Shown in pieces: positions 31,826 through 40,434 of a stretch of DNA of 64,000 nt (position 1 is the first letter of the stretch; every line of letters begins with the position of its first letter). A program made the translations under genes and the position numbers. The notes under the pieces are model-generated. The model searched no databases and was not told the origin of the DNA. It worked only from the letters and a program-made list of their open reading frames with translations. The stretch spans positions 6,200,001 through 6,264,000 of the forward strand of contig NZ_OY729424.1 of the NCBI RefSeq assembly GCF_963422335.1, read 5' to 3'. The stretch is from an uncultured Roseateles sp. Its GTDB lineage: Bacteria; Pseudomonadota; Gammaproteobacteria; Burkholderiales; Burkholderiaceae_C.

Positions 31826-33401
31826 GGGCCTGGCCGGGACGCGGCCGGTCGCGCGGGTCGGCGCACGGGCGCTGGCTGGTTTCACGATTGTGATCGTCGC
31901 GGCGACCCTGTTTGCCGAGATCGGCGCACACCTCGGGCCCGGGCACGGGCTGTCCGCGGCCGACGCAGCGCTGAGCGCAAGCGTCGCCGAGCACACCGGT
32001 GCCGGCATGCATGCGGTGTTTGCAGCACTCACCCACCTCGGCGACCCGCTCACGCTGACCCTGCTGGGCATCGCGGTGGCCGGGTGGTTGTGGACCACCG
32101 GCCGAGCGACGCTCCTGCTGGGCTGGGTGCTCGCCCTCGGCGGCAATGGGCTGCTGAATCCGCTGCTGAAAAACATCTTCACGCGCGCCAGGCCGCTGCA
32201 GGCGCCAGGAGTTGACTTCGCATCGGGATGGAGTTTCCCGAGTGGCCACAGCTCCGGCGCAACCGTGGCCTACGGCATGCTCGCCTATGCCGTGGTGCGC
32301 GCCCTGCCGGCACGCTGGCATCTGCCGGCGGTGCTGGGCGCCGTCGCCCTGGCGTTGACCGTGGGCGCCAGCCGTATCGTGCTGCAGGTCCATTTCGCCA
32401 GTGATGTGGTCGCCGGTTTTGCCTCGGGCATCGCCTGGCTGACGGTGTGCATCGCCAGCGTCGAGCTCGGCGGCATGGTGCAAACTGCGCCGATGGCCCT
32501 GCACTCGCACAAGCAAAAATCAGCCCTGGTCCTGCGGCATCCCTGGGCCTTTGCACTGCGTGTGCTGAAGACCTTCCGCGCCAACCAGGGCCTGCTGCTG
32601 GCCGGGGCGGTGGCCTACTACGCGCTGCTGTCCATCGTGCCGCTGCTGATACTGACGGTGATCGTGCTGTCGCATGTCGTCGATCAGGCCGAGCTGCTGC
32701 TGACGCTGGGCCGCTACCTCGAATGGCTGGTGCCGGGACAGTCGGTCGCCATCATTGCCGAGCTGTCCCACTTCCTGACCCACCGCGACGTGATGGGCTG
32801 GCTGCTGCTGGCCAGCATGCTGTTCTTCAGCTCGCTGGCCTTTACCGTGCTGGAGAACGCGATGTCGGTGATCTTTCACCATCGCGTGGCGATTCGGCGA
32901 CGGCACTTTCTCGTCTCGGCCGTGATTCCCTATGCCTACATCCTCAGCCTGGGCGCCGGCCTGCTGCTGGTGACCCTGGTGGCGGGCGGTCTGCAGGTGA
33001 TGGGCCAGCAGCAGGTGACGTTTCTGTGGCGAGAGTGGTCGCTGACAGGGGCGTCCGGCCTGCTGCTGTATCTGCTGGGCTTTGCCGGCGAAGTGTTCGT
33101 GCTGACCTCGATCTATCTGGTCATGCCGGTGGGGCGGCCCTCGCTGGCCCATGCCCTGATCGGTGCCTTTGTCGCGGCCCTGCTGTGGGAGCTGTCGCGC
33201 CGCCTGCTGGTCTGGTATTTCACGACGCTGTCGCAGATAGTCACCGTGTATGGCTCGCTGACCACGGCCATCGCCGTGCTGCTGAGCCTGGAGCTGGCGG
33301 CCACGCTGCTGCTGCTCGGCGCGCAGGTGATCAGCGAATATGAGCGGCTGGACTTGGGCAGCACCGAACGGCCACCGCAAGCCTTCAGCACCGAGCCGTA
33401 A
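31815..33401 (+). CDS. PAP2 phosphatase - YihY/BrkB-family fusion membrane protein
   Basis: A 528-aa integral membrane protein with two domains. The N-terminal half (about 20-215) is a PAP2 lipid phosphatase with the complete triad of motifs: KNIFTRARP (119-127), PSGH (142-145), and SR-x5-H-x3-D (S186, R187, H193, D197), all expected at the periplasmic face. The C-terminal half (about 240-515) is a YihY/BrkB membrane domain (FRANQGLLLAGAVAYYALLS, then VYGSLTTAIAVLLSLELAAT), of uncertain function. The two are usually separate genes. It is the last gene of the overlapping lipid-phosphate operon. Confidence 0.9.
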   Translation: MKTEGLAGTRPVARVGARALAGFTIVIVAATLFAEIGAHLGPGHGLSAADAALSASVAEHTGAGMHAVFAALTHLGDPLTLTLLGIAVAGWLWTTGRATLLLGWVLALGGNGLLNPLLKNIFTRARPLQAPGVDFASGWSFPSGHSSGATVAYGMLAYAVVRALPARWHLPAVLGAVALALTVGASRIVLQVHFASDVVAGFASGIAWLTVCIASVELGGMVQTAPMALHSHKQKSALVLRHPWAFALRVLKTFRANQGLLLAGAVAYYALLSIVPLLILTVIVLSHVVDQAELLLTLGRYLEWLVPGQSVAIIAELSHFLTHRDVMGWLLLASMLFFSSLAFTVLENAMSVIFHHRVAIRRRHFLVSAVIPYAYILSLGAGLLLVTLVAGGLQVMGQQQVTFLWREWSLTGASGLLLYLLGFAGEVFVLTSIYLVMPVGRPSLAHALIGAFVAALLWELSRRLLVWYFTTLSQIVTVYGSLTTAIAVLLSLELAATLLLLGAQVISEYERLDLGSTERPPQAFSTEP

Positions 33402-33463
33402 GTCGCTGCCATCGGCCGATGCGCGTCGATAATGTCAGCCCGGACAACCTCAGCCAGCGCACC

Positions 33464-34012
33464 ATGGACATCAATGCCGACCAAGTCATCGCCGACACCC
33501 GACTGTGGATGGAGAAGGCCGTGATCGGCCTGAACCTCTGCCCGTTCGCCAAGAGCGTGCATGTCAACGGCCGCGTGCGCTATGTCGTCAGCGAGGCCAC
33601 CGACGAGGACGCACTGCTGCAGCAGCTGGCCAACGAGTTGCTGTTCCTGCAGGCGGCGCCGCCGGACAAGGTCGAGACCACGCTGCTGATACACCCGCAG
33701 GTGCTGACCGACTTCCTGGACTTCAACGACTTCCTGGAAGCCGCCGACGGCACCATCGAGGCGCTGGAGATGCAAGGCGATCTGCAGGTCGCCAGCTTCC
33801 ACCCGCAGTACCAGTTCGACGGTGTGGCACCGGACGACATCACCAACTACAGCAACCGCTCCCCCTACCCCACCCTGCACCTGCTGCGCGAATCCAGCAT
33901 CGAGAACGCCGTGGCGACGATGAAGGACACCGACGCGATCTACGAGGCGAATATGGAGACCTTGGAGAAGCTGGGGCTGGAGGGTTGGCGGGCGTTAGGC
34001 TTGAGGGGCTAA
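33464..34012 (+). CDS. DUF1415 family protein
   Basis: A 182-aa cytoplasmic protein of the DUF1415 family: ADTRLWMEKAVIGLNLCPFA near the N-terminus with a conserved Cys, TLLIHPQVLTDFLDFNDFLE in the middle and the NRSPYPTLHLLRESSIENAV block. Function unknown. The ATG at 33464 is chosen because the conserved region begins ten residues later; a longer frame starts 45 bases upstream. Converges on the VTT membrane gene with a 6-bp gap. Confidence 0.88.
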   Translation: MDINADQVIADTRLWMEKAVIGLNLCPFAKSVHVNGRVRYVVSEATDEDALLQQLANELLFLQAAPPDKVETTLLIHPQVLTDFLDFNDFLEAADGTIEALEMQGDLQVASFHPQYQFDGVAPDDITNYSNRSPYPTLHLLRESSIENAVATMKDTDAIYEANMETLEKLGLEGWRALGLRG

Positions 34013-34018
34013 ACATCC

Positions 34019-34585
34019 TCACACCGTCGGCAGGTGCAGCCAGTGCGCCAGATAGTCGAAAAACACCGTGTACAGCAGTATCGGCAGCGGCAGCCCGATC
34101 AAGGTGCCCAGCAGATAGCTGCGGAACCTGACACCCGACAGCGCCAGCGCGTAGTTCAGCGCCGGCACGGTCTGGAACAGCAGGCGCAGCAGGGCCACGC
34201 TCTGCGTCGGGTGGGCGTCCAGCCGGGCAAACAGCCGGGCCGTCAGCCGGCCGCCAAGCTGGCGCAGCGCGTCACCGCCGAGCAGCCGTATCAGCCAGAA
34301 GGTGAACAGGCAGGAGATGCAGGCCGCCACATAGGTGGCCAGGCCGCCCCACCATTGGCCCAGGGCCAGCACAGCTGCGGCGAGAAAGATCCAGCCCGGG
34401 ATCTGTATCAGGTTGCCCAACGCGAACAGCAGGGTGAAGAGCAGCAGGCCCCCCAGCTTGTGCTGCTCGAAGCTGTCATGCAGGAACTGCAGATTGAAGT
34501 GCGCACGCAGGCCGGTGAACTGGAACAGGGCCCACAGCAGGGCCAGGAAAAGGACGACGGCGATCAGGCGCTGGTAACGGTGCAT
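34019..34585 (-). CDS. TVP38/TMEM64-type (VTT domain) membrane protein
   Basis: A 188-aa inner-membrane protein with a VTT/DedA-superfamily core: about five hydrophobic segments and the conserved ALGNLIQIPGWIFLAAAVLAL plus LRLLFQTVPALNYALALSGV re-entrant loop regions. DedA-superfamily proteins act in lipid-carrier flipping and membrane homeostasis. It lies 27 bp downstream of the feo small gene on the same strand and may be read through from it. Confidence 0.85.
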   Translation of the reverse strand: MHRYQRLIAVVLFLALLWALFQFTGLRAHFNLQFLHDSFEQHKLGGLLLFTLLFALGNLIQIPGWIFLAAAVLALGQWWGGLATYVAACISCLFTFWLIRLLGGDALRQLGGRLTARLFARLDAHPTQSVALLRLLFQTVPALNYALALSGVRFRSYLLGTLIGLPLPILLYTVFFDYLAHWLHLPTV

Positions 34586-34612
34586 GGGCGCATTCTCGCG
34601 CCTGCGGGTCTC

Positions 34613-34867
34613 TCAGCGCTTGGCGCGCGGATGGAAATGCAGCGCCTGCTCCCGGGCCTGGGGCGGCGCACGGTCGCAGCCGCTGCAGCCGCATGACGAA
34701 CCCGGCATGGCCGCTTTGCGCAGTGCCGCAGAGCCTAAGCCATCGGGCTTGATGCGCAGCAGCAACATCGCCAGCGCACGGCGCGCGGCGGCCGGCATCA
34801 AGGTCCAGGCTGCGTAGAGGCCGCAAGCCGGCACCAGCAAGGCCACCACCATCCACTGCAAGATCAT
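34613..34867 (-). CDS. Small FeoB-associated Cys-rich membrane protein
   Basis: An 84-aa protein with one or two N-terminal membrane segments (MILQWMVVALLVPACGLYAA) and a cytoplasmic tail containing a CGCSGCD cluster. Comparable small DUF6587-like proteins follow feoB in many Burkholderiales. The Cys cluster could bind iron or an Fe-S cluster, analogous to the FeoC role, but that is inference. It starts 1 bp after the feoB stop, indicating tight coupling. Confidence 0.7.
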   Translation of the reverse strand: MILQWMVVALLVPACGLYAAWTLMPAAARRALAMLLLRIKPDGLGSAALRKAAMPGSSCGCSGCDRAPPQAREQALHFHPRAKR

Positions 34868-34868
34868 C

Positions 34869-36755
34869 TCAGCCTCCCAGCCACAGCGTCACGCGGTAGG
34901 TGACAAAGGCCGCCGCATAGGCCAGCACGAACAGATAGGCGGCCATCAGCAGCGGATAGCGCCAGGAATTGGTCTCGCGCCTGACCACGGCCAGGGTCGA
35001 GATGCATTGCGGCGCGAACACATACCAGGCCAGCAGCGAGTAGGCGGTGGCCAGCGACCAGCCCTGCGCGATCACCGGCGTCAGGCTGTCGGCCAGGCCT
35101 TCGCCGGCCGCCGACAAGGCGTAGACCGTGCCCAGGGCTCCCACCGCCACCTCGCGCGCGGCAAGACCCGGCACGAGGGCGATCGAGATCTGCCAGTTGA
35201 AGCCTATGGGCGCGAACACATGCTGCAGCGCCTGGCCCAGCCAGCCGGCGACGCTGTACTGGATTGCCGGGCCGGTGGCGCCCTCGGGCGGTGCCGGATA
35301 GCTGGACAGGAACCACAGCACCACCATCAGCGCAAAGATGATGCCGCCGACGCGGCGCAGAAAGATGCGCGCCCGCTCGGCCAGGCCCAGGGCCAGATTG
35401 CGCAGGCCCGGCAGGCGGTAGGGCGGCAGCTCCAGCATCAGCGGCTGGTAGTGGCTCTTCATCCAGACGCGCTTGAACAGCCAGGCCACGGCCATGGCCG
35501 ACACCACGCCAGCCACGTACAGGCCGAACAGCGTCAGGCCGCGCAGATTGAACCAGCCGACGCTGCGGTCCGGCACAAAGGCGCCGATCAGCAGTGCGTA
35601 GACCGGCAGGCGCGCCGAACAGGTCATCAGCGGCGCCACCATGATGGTGGCCAGGCGGTCACGCCAGTTGGCAATGGTGCGCGTGGCCATGATGCCGGGA
35701 ATCGCGCAGGCAAAGCTGGACAGCAGCGGGATGAAGGCGCGGCCCGACAGACCTACCGTGCCCATCAGCTTGTCGAGCAGGAAGGCGGCGCGGGGCAGAT
35801 AGCCCGAGTCTTCGAGCAGCAGGATGAAGAAGAACAGTATCAGGATCTGCGGCAGGAACACCAGCACGCCGCCGGCGCCGGCCAGTACGCCATCTACAGC
35901 CAGGCTGCGCAGCGGGCCTTCGTCCATGTGGGCGGTGACCCACTCGCCCAGGCCCGCCATGCCGGCCTTGATCGCATCCATCGGCAGATTGGCCCAGGAG
36001 AACACCGCCTGGAAGATCAGGAACAGCACCGCCGCCAGTATCACCAGGCCCCAGACCGGGTGCATCACCCAGGCATCGATGCGGTGGTGGAAGCGCTGGA
36101 AACGCGCCGGCTGCACCACGGCGGCGGCCAGGATACGCCGCACCTCCTGTTGCAACTGGGCCGGCGAGGCCGACACCGCATGCAACTCAGCCGCGGGCGT
36201 CGATGAGGCACTGGCCAGCTGGGTTTCCAGCTGCGCCAGCAACTGCGCATGGCCATCGTGCTTGACGGCCACCGTCTCGACCACGGCGCAGCCGAGTTCG
36301 GCGGAGAGTTTGGCCACATCAATGATCAGGCCCTGCTCGCGGGCCACATCGGCCATGTTCAGCGCCACCAGCATGGGCCGGCCCAGGCGCTTGAGTTCCA
36401 GCACCAGGCGCAGGTTCATGCGCAGATTGGTGGCATCGACGACGGCGACGATGGCGTCCGGCGCAGCCTCGCCGGCGCGTCGGCCTTCGATGAATTCGAG
36501 GGTGACCTGCTCGTCCGGTGTGGCCGGCGTCAGGCTGTAGGCGCCCGGCAGGTCGATCACCGACAGCAGCTGGCCGTTGCGCAGCCGCGCCTGGCCGGCC
36601 TTGCGTTCGACCGTCACGCCAGCGTAGTTGGCCACCTTCTGGCGCGCGCCGGTGAGCAGATTGAACAGGGCCGTCTTGCCGCAGTTCGGGTTGCCGACCA
36701 GGGCCACGCTCCACAGCGGGGCGTGTGGCTTCAGGGTTTGCTCAGCGCTGCTCAT
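34869..36755 (-). CDS. feoB: Ferrous iron transport protein B
   Basis: GTP-dependent Fe(II) importer, inner membrane, 628 aa. N-terminal G domain: G1 GNPNCGKTA (about residue 21), G2 NYAGVTVERK, G3 DLPGAYSLTP, G4 NMAD. The membrane part has paired Gate motifs near PRAAFLLDKLMGTVGLSGRAF and CSARLPVYALLIGAFVP. At the short end for FeoB. Start at 36753-36755 is chosen because the G1 strand follows within about 15 residues. 11 bp after feoA. Confidence 0.95.
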   Translation of the reverse strand: MSSAEQTLKPHAPLWSVALVGNPNCGKTALFNLLTGARQKVANYAGVTVERKAGQARLRNGQLLSVIDLPGAYSLTPATPDEQVTLEFIEGRRAGEAAPDAIVAVVDATNLRMNLRLVLELKRLGRPMLVALNMADVAREQGLIIDVAKLSAELGCAVVETVAVKHDGHAQLLAQLETQLASASSTPAAELHAVSASPAQLQQEVRRILAAAVVQPARFQRFHHRIDAWVMHPVWGLVILAAVLFLIFQAVFSWANLPMDAIKAGMAGLGEWVTAHMDEGPLRSLAVDGVLAGAGGVLVFLPQILILFFFILLLEDSGYLPRAAFLLDKLMGTVGLSGRAFIPLLSSFACAIPGIMATRTIANWRDRLATIMVAPLMTCSARLPVYALLIGAFVPDRSVGWFNLRGLTLFGLYVAGVVSAMAVAWLFKRVWMKSHYQPLMLELPPYRLPGLRNLALGLAERARIFLRRVGGIIFALMVVLWFLSSYPAPPEGATGPAIQYSVAGWLGQALQHVFAPIGFNWQISIALVPGLAAREVAVGALGTVYALSAAGEGLADSLTPVIAQGWSLATAYSLLAWYVFAPQCISTLAVVRRETNSWRYPLLMAAYLFVLAYAAAFVTYRVTLWLGG

Positions 36756-36766
36756 GACGGCTGCAC

Positions 36767-37009
36767 TCAGGCTGGTCGCACATGGATGCACTGCGCTTCG
36801 AGCAGGCGCAGCGCGAACAGGGTGTCGCCGATCAGCACCGCCAGCGGCTCGCGGCCACCGGGACCGCGACGCAGCAGCTGCAAGGGCTCGCCGGGGATGA
36901 AGCCCAGTTCGGCCAGGCGGCGCAGGTTGGCCGCACCCAGCTCCGGCGAGGCATCGCTCAGACAATCGACCGTGGCATGGGCGCCATTGGCCAGTTCATT
37001 CAGCAGCAT
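36767..37009 (-). CDS. feoA: Ferrous iron transport protein A
   Basis: An 80-aa SH3-like cytoplasmic protein needed for FeoB function. Family features: LRRLAELGFIPGEPLQLLRR and the C-terminal FALRLLEAQCIHVRPA strand. First gene of feoA-feoB-small protein. A probable Fur box lies 36-56 bp upstream of its start. Confidence 0.93.
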   Translation of the reverse strand: MLLNELANGAHATVDCLSDASPELGAANLRRLAELGFIPGEPLQLLRRGPGGREPLAVLIGDTLFALRLLEAQCIHVRPA

Positions 37010-37044
37010 GGGGAGAAGGGCTGACGCCAGAGTCGCAAGCTAAT

Positions 37045-37065
37045 TGCGAATGAGAGTTTATCGCA
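37045..37065. promoter_or_regulatory. Probable Fur box of the feo operon
   Basis: TGCGAATGAGAGTTTATCGCA: a 21-bp element with inverted ends TGCGA/TCGCA and the AATGAGA-type core seen in Fur sites of GC-rich proteobacteria. It lies in an AT-richer stretch just upstream of feoA. Fur repression of feoAB is well established in other bacteria; here it rests on position and similarity. Confidence 0.55.
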
Positions 37066-37148
37066 TTCCAACCCTCAAACCCTGATCTCGATCAAGAGGC
37101 ATCGTGCGGATGCCGCAAAAAACGACCGCAAAACCCCTGCGAACTGCT

Positions 37149-37769
37149 TCAGAACGGATTGATGCTTTTCTCGCGCCGGTAGTGGACGTAGCCGACACTG
37201 GCCCCCGTGCGCAGGCCCACGCCGAGGCGTATGGGTGCCAGGGTGATGCCGTTCAGCCGCTGATAGTTGACGCCAGCGCCGCCGATGTAATAAAGGCTGC
37301 CTTCGACACCCGGAAAGCGCTGGTAGATGGCCGAAACCTTGGGCAGCTTGTAGACCAGGGTGAAGACCTTGGACGCATTGGCGCCTACGTCCAGGCCGAT
37401 CGACGGCCCAGCCCAGTAGACGCGCGAAGTGGCGCCGCTCTTCATGATCAGCTGGCCGTCGCCGTAGCGCACACCGACGGTCAAGGCCGCCGACGCTTCC
37501 TCGCCCTTGATGTAGCCGTTCGGACGCCCCTGCTCCTTGAACGCCTTCTCTATCACCTTGGCCAGGCCTTCGGTGGTGCTGCCGAAAAAGTCGGTGGCGG
37601 CGGTGACGATGGAGTCCTGGTCATAGGTGGCCTCCTTGTCGTCGGCCGCCAGGGCCGGCAACCAGGGGCTTGCCAGCGCCAGGCCGGCGCCCCACTGGCC
37701 AAGACGCAACAGGGTGTCGCGCCTGGACTGCGACGCTTCGGTCTGCTGATCAAACTCTTGCATGTTCAA
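37149..37769 (-). CDS. DUF1134 family exported protein
   Basis: A 206-aa protein with a twin-arginine-type signal (SRRDTLLRLGQWGAGLALAS, cleavage after ALA) and a C-terminal DUF1134 domain of small beta strands rich in Gly (IGLDVGANASKVFTLVYKLP, LAPIRLGVGLRTGASVGYVH). Periplasmic; function unknown, with distant resemblance to SYLF lipid-binding proteins. Two possible ATGs (37769 and 37763). A weak 3' hairpin with a T-run may lie between it and the feo promoter. Confidence 0.85.
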   Translation of the reverse strand: MNMQEFDQQTEASQSRRDTLLRLGQWGAGLALASPWLPALAADDKEATYDQDSIVTAATDFFGSTTEGLAKVIEKAFKEQGRPNGYIKGEEASAALTVGVRYGDGQLIMKSGATSRVYWAGPSIGLDVGANASKVFTLVYKLPKVSAIYQRFPGVEGSLYYIGGAGVNYQRLNGITLAPIRLGVGLRTGASVGYVHYRREKSINPF

Positions 37770-37809
37770 TGCCCTTTCAATGCAGGCCCAAGCCTAGCAG
37801 TTCGGCGCT

Positions 37810-38247
37810 TCAATCGCGGTCTTTGTGGCCCTTGCCGCCATGGCCGCGCTCGTCATCGCGGCGGTCATGACCTTTGTCGCCACGACCGTGTCCGCGACCG
37901 CGCTCTTCGCGCGCCTGGCTGGCACGCTCCTGTATCCAGCGTTCCTGCACAAAGTACACCGGCTGGCCGCAGGCGGAGTAGCGACCGCAGTAGCGGCCCC
38001 AGTCACGCTGATGGCCGGGCGGCACATACAGGTAGATCGGCTGCTGGTGCACCGCCACGCGGGTCGGGGCGTAAATGACCGGTTGCTCGTAGACCACCAT
38101 CGGCGGCGGTGCATTGCCGATGTTGATGCGGCCGTAAACCCCCGGTTGATTGATGCCGATCGAGACACCCACCTGGGTTTGCGCCAGCACGGGACCGACC
38201 ATCAGGGCCGCCGAGGCGGCGAGGAACAAGGCAATGCTGTGCTTCAT
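37810..38247 (-). CDS. Exported basic protein of unknown function
   Basis: A 145-aa secreted protein: signal peptide residues 1-22 (cleavage after VLA), a short conserved domain QVGVSIGINQPGVYGRINIG, a Pro/Tyr segment (QQPIYLYVPPGHQRDWGRYC) and a C-terminal tail extremely rich in Arg, Gly, His, Asp and Lys. Resembles small YXWGXW/SH3-like periplasmic proteins of Burkholderiales. The tail looks disordered and possibly metal- or nucleic-acid-binding. AGGAGA precedes the chosen ATG at 38245-38247. Confidence 0.75.
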   Translation of the reverse strand: MKHSIALFLAASAALMVGPVLAQTQVGVSIGINQPGVYGRINIGNAPPPMVVYEQPVIYAPTRVAVHQQPIYLYVPPGHQRDWGRYCGRYSACGQPVYFVQERWIQERASQAREERGRGHGRGDKGHDRRDDERGHGGKGHKDRD

Positions 38248-38289
38248 GGGGTCTCCTACTGCTTCAATCGGTCGTCGGTCAGGCAAAAA

Positions 38290-38604
38290 TCAAGGGCGAA
38301 CGACAACCTGGTTCTTGACAGCCATCACGCCCTTGACACCGCGGGTGATGTTTTCGGCGATGACGCGCTCCTTCTCGCTCTTGGCGAAGCCGGACAGCAT
38401 GACGGTGCCCTTCATCGTCTCGACACTGATGGCGGAGGCATCGACATCCTTGTTGTCGATGAAGCGGGCCTTCACGGCGGTGGTCAGGGCCGAGTCATCG
38501 ACATAGGCGCCGACGGTTTCCTGGCCGCGCGTCACGGCGCAACCGGAGAAGGCAGCCAAGGCGGCAACGGTGAACAAGACGGTCAGAGTGGAACGAGCAT
38601 TCAT
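38290..38604 (-). CDS. BON-domain lipoprotein (OsmY-like)
   Basis: A 104-aa lipoprotein: signal peptide ending AAFSGCAVT, then one BON domain (DSALTTAVKARFIDNKDVDA; VETMKGTVMLSGFAKSEKER; VKGVMAVKNQVVVRP). BON proteins bind phospholipid and support envelope integrity under osmotic stress. Lies between two other small envelope genes on the same strand. Confidence 0.92.
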   Translation of the reverse strand: MNARSTLTVLFTVAALAAFSGCAVTRGQETVGAYVDDSALTTAVKARFIDNKDVDASAISVETMKGTVMLSGFAKSEKERVIAENITRGVKGVMAVKNQVVVRP

Positions 38605-38652
38605 GATGAAAATCTCCTGGTGGTGGTAGCGGAACTTGGGAAGCTGGCGAGG

Positions 38653-38817
38653 TCAACCGCGCCGGAACAGACTGGCGACAAAGCTGAGCACGGCCAGCAC
38701 GACGAACACGAAAAACAAGATCTTGGCAATGCCCACGGCGCTGGCGGCGATGCCGCCGAAGCCGAATACGGCAGCGATCAGGGCGATGACAAAAAAGACG
38801 ATGGCGTAGTGCAGCAT
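38653..38817 (-). CDS. DUF1328 small membrane protein
   Basis: A 54-aa two-helix membrane protein, MLHYAIVFFVIALIAAVFGF onward, ending SLFRRG: the DUF1328/YtjA family, frequently co-located with BON proteins and general-stress genes. The ATG at 38815-38817 matches the family start. Function unknown. Confidence 0.92.
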   Translation of the reverse strand: MLHYAIVFFVIALIAAVFGFGGIAASAVGIAKILFFVFVVLAVLSFVASLFRRG

Positions 38818-39000
38818 GACGAAACTCCTGTGCGAGCGGTGCAAGAGCACCCGGTGAAACGATTCGCATCCCAGGTCTCCTGCCTCTGCGGCCAGATCAA
38901 GGTGCGATGGAGTGACTTTGCGCTTCGGGCGGCCCGCAAGCCATCGTCCGAGGGCGCGAGGCCCTGTCGGCCAGGGGCAGCGCGCGGTGTAGGACGAGAA

Positions 39001-40362
39001 CTACAGCGCCCGGCGCGGCAGCAGGGCAGCGATGCGGCAGCCCTCGCCCGGTGCCGAGTGCACGACCAGACGGCCACCGTCGGCGACGACGCGGTAGCGC
39101 ATGCCCAGCAAGCCGTGGGCGGAGCGGGGCGCCTGGCCCGTGTCAAAGCCGACGCCGTCGTCGCGCACCTCGACGCACACCTCCTCGCCTTGCGGCTCCA
39201 GCAGGATATTCACCTGACCGGCCTGCGCGTACTTGGCAATATTGGTCAGCGACTCCTGCACCAGACGGAAGGCCGTCAGCTCGGCCGAGGGGCTCAAGTC
39301 AACCGGCCGCAACTCGCAGCGCACGTCCAGGCCTGAACTCTGGCCGAACTCGCGCGCCAATATCTCCAGTGCCGCCGCCAGGCCCAGATTGCTCAGCGAC
39401 GATGGCCGCAGGTCTTCGATGATGCGGCGCTTCAGGGCGATGCCGAGGTTCAGCGTCTCGTTCAGGTGCTGCAGGCGCTCGCTGGCCTCGGGCTGGCCCT
39501 GGCCCAGCCGCGCCTTGATGCGCGCCGCGTCGAGCTTGGCCGTGGTCAGCAAGGCGCCGAGCTCGTCATGCAGCTCGCGCGCCAGGCGGCTGCGCTCGTC
39601 CTCGCGGGCGGTGAACAGATGCCGGGTCAGCTCGGTCAGCTCGCCGGTGCGGCGGCCGACCTCGATCTCGAGCTGGTCGCGCTCGTCCTGCACCGCCCGC
39701 TGCAGCACCGCACGCTGGGCCTGCAGGGCCGCGCTCTGGCGCAGGTAGAGAAACAGTGCCAGCAGGCTGATCAGGGTGGTCAGGGCCACGCCGATGCGGT
39801 TGAACAGCAGGGTGTCGTAGACGTCCTTGCGGCCGGCCTCGACCTTGATGGTCTCCAGCGCCAGCAGGTCCTGGGCCGCATCGCGCAGCGACTGCATCTG
39901 CTCCTTGCCGATATCGGTCAGCAGGATGTTGCGCCAGGCCTCCTCCTTGCCCTGGTCGAACAGTTCGATGATCAGGTCCAGCTCGGACAGGCGCCGCTGC
40001 GCCATCGTCTCCAGCTGCAGCATGGGCGCGGCCGCCGGCTGGTTGCCTTCGTAGTAGTGTTTCAGCGCCGCCAGCGACCGCTGCACATCTTGAGACGCCT
40101 CGCGGTAAGGCTCCAGATAGTCCTTGCGCGCGCTCAGCAGATAGCCCCGCTGGCCGGTTTCGGCGTCTATCATGCGACGCAAGACCTGCTGGATGTCCAG
40201 GCGGGCGACCGCCATGGCGCCAAGCTTGTCCATCGAACCGGTCGAACGCCAGAACGCCAGTTCGCTGATCAGTATCAGCGCCACCGCCATGACCACGGCA
40301 AGCGGAAACACCAGCGCCTTGCGCCGTGTCGGCGACAGCAGATCCAGGCCTTGGGCTTGCAT
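39001..40362 (-). CDS. CHASE3-domain sensor histidine kinase
   Basis: A 453-aa inner-membrane kinase, NarX/DesK class. TM1 about 19-37, CHASE3 extracytoplasmic domain about 45-185 (DAETGQRGYLLSARKDYLEP), TM2 about 190-208, a coiled-coil linker, HisKA_3 with phospho-acceptor H265 in ARELHDELG, and a HATPase_c domain (ESLTNIAKYAQAGQV; VRDDGVGFD; GLLGMRYRV). Divergent from the LuxR-type regulator at 40435, its probable partner, with 72 bp between starts. Confidence 0.94.
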   Translation of the reverse strand: MQAQGLDLLSPTRRKALVFPLAVVMAVALILISELAFWRSTGSMDKLGAMAVARLDIQQVLRRMIDAETGQRGYLLSARKDYLEPYREASQDVQRSLAALKHYYEGNQPAAAPMLQLETMAQRRLSELDLIIELFDQGKEEAWRNILLTDIGKEQMQSLRDAAQDLLALETIKVEAGRKDVYDTLLFNRIGVALTTLISLLALFLYLRQSAALQAQRAVLQRAVQDERDQLEIEVGRRTGELTELTRHLFTAREDERSRLARELHDELGALLTTAKLDAARIKARLGQGQPEASERLQHLNETLNLGIALKRRIIEDLRPSSLSNLGLAAALEILAREFGQSSGLDVRCELRPVDLSPSAELTAFRLVQESLTNIAKYAQAGQVNILLEPQGEEVCVEVRDDGVGFDTGQAPRSAHGLLGMRYRVVADGGRLVVHSAPGEGCRIAALLPRRAL

Positions 40363-40434
40363 CTAAACTCCTGACTCAATCAGTGGGGGACAGGGCACCT
40401 CGTGACCCGTCCCCAAAGGAAGAAAAGGCACCCC

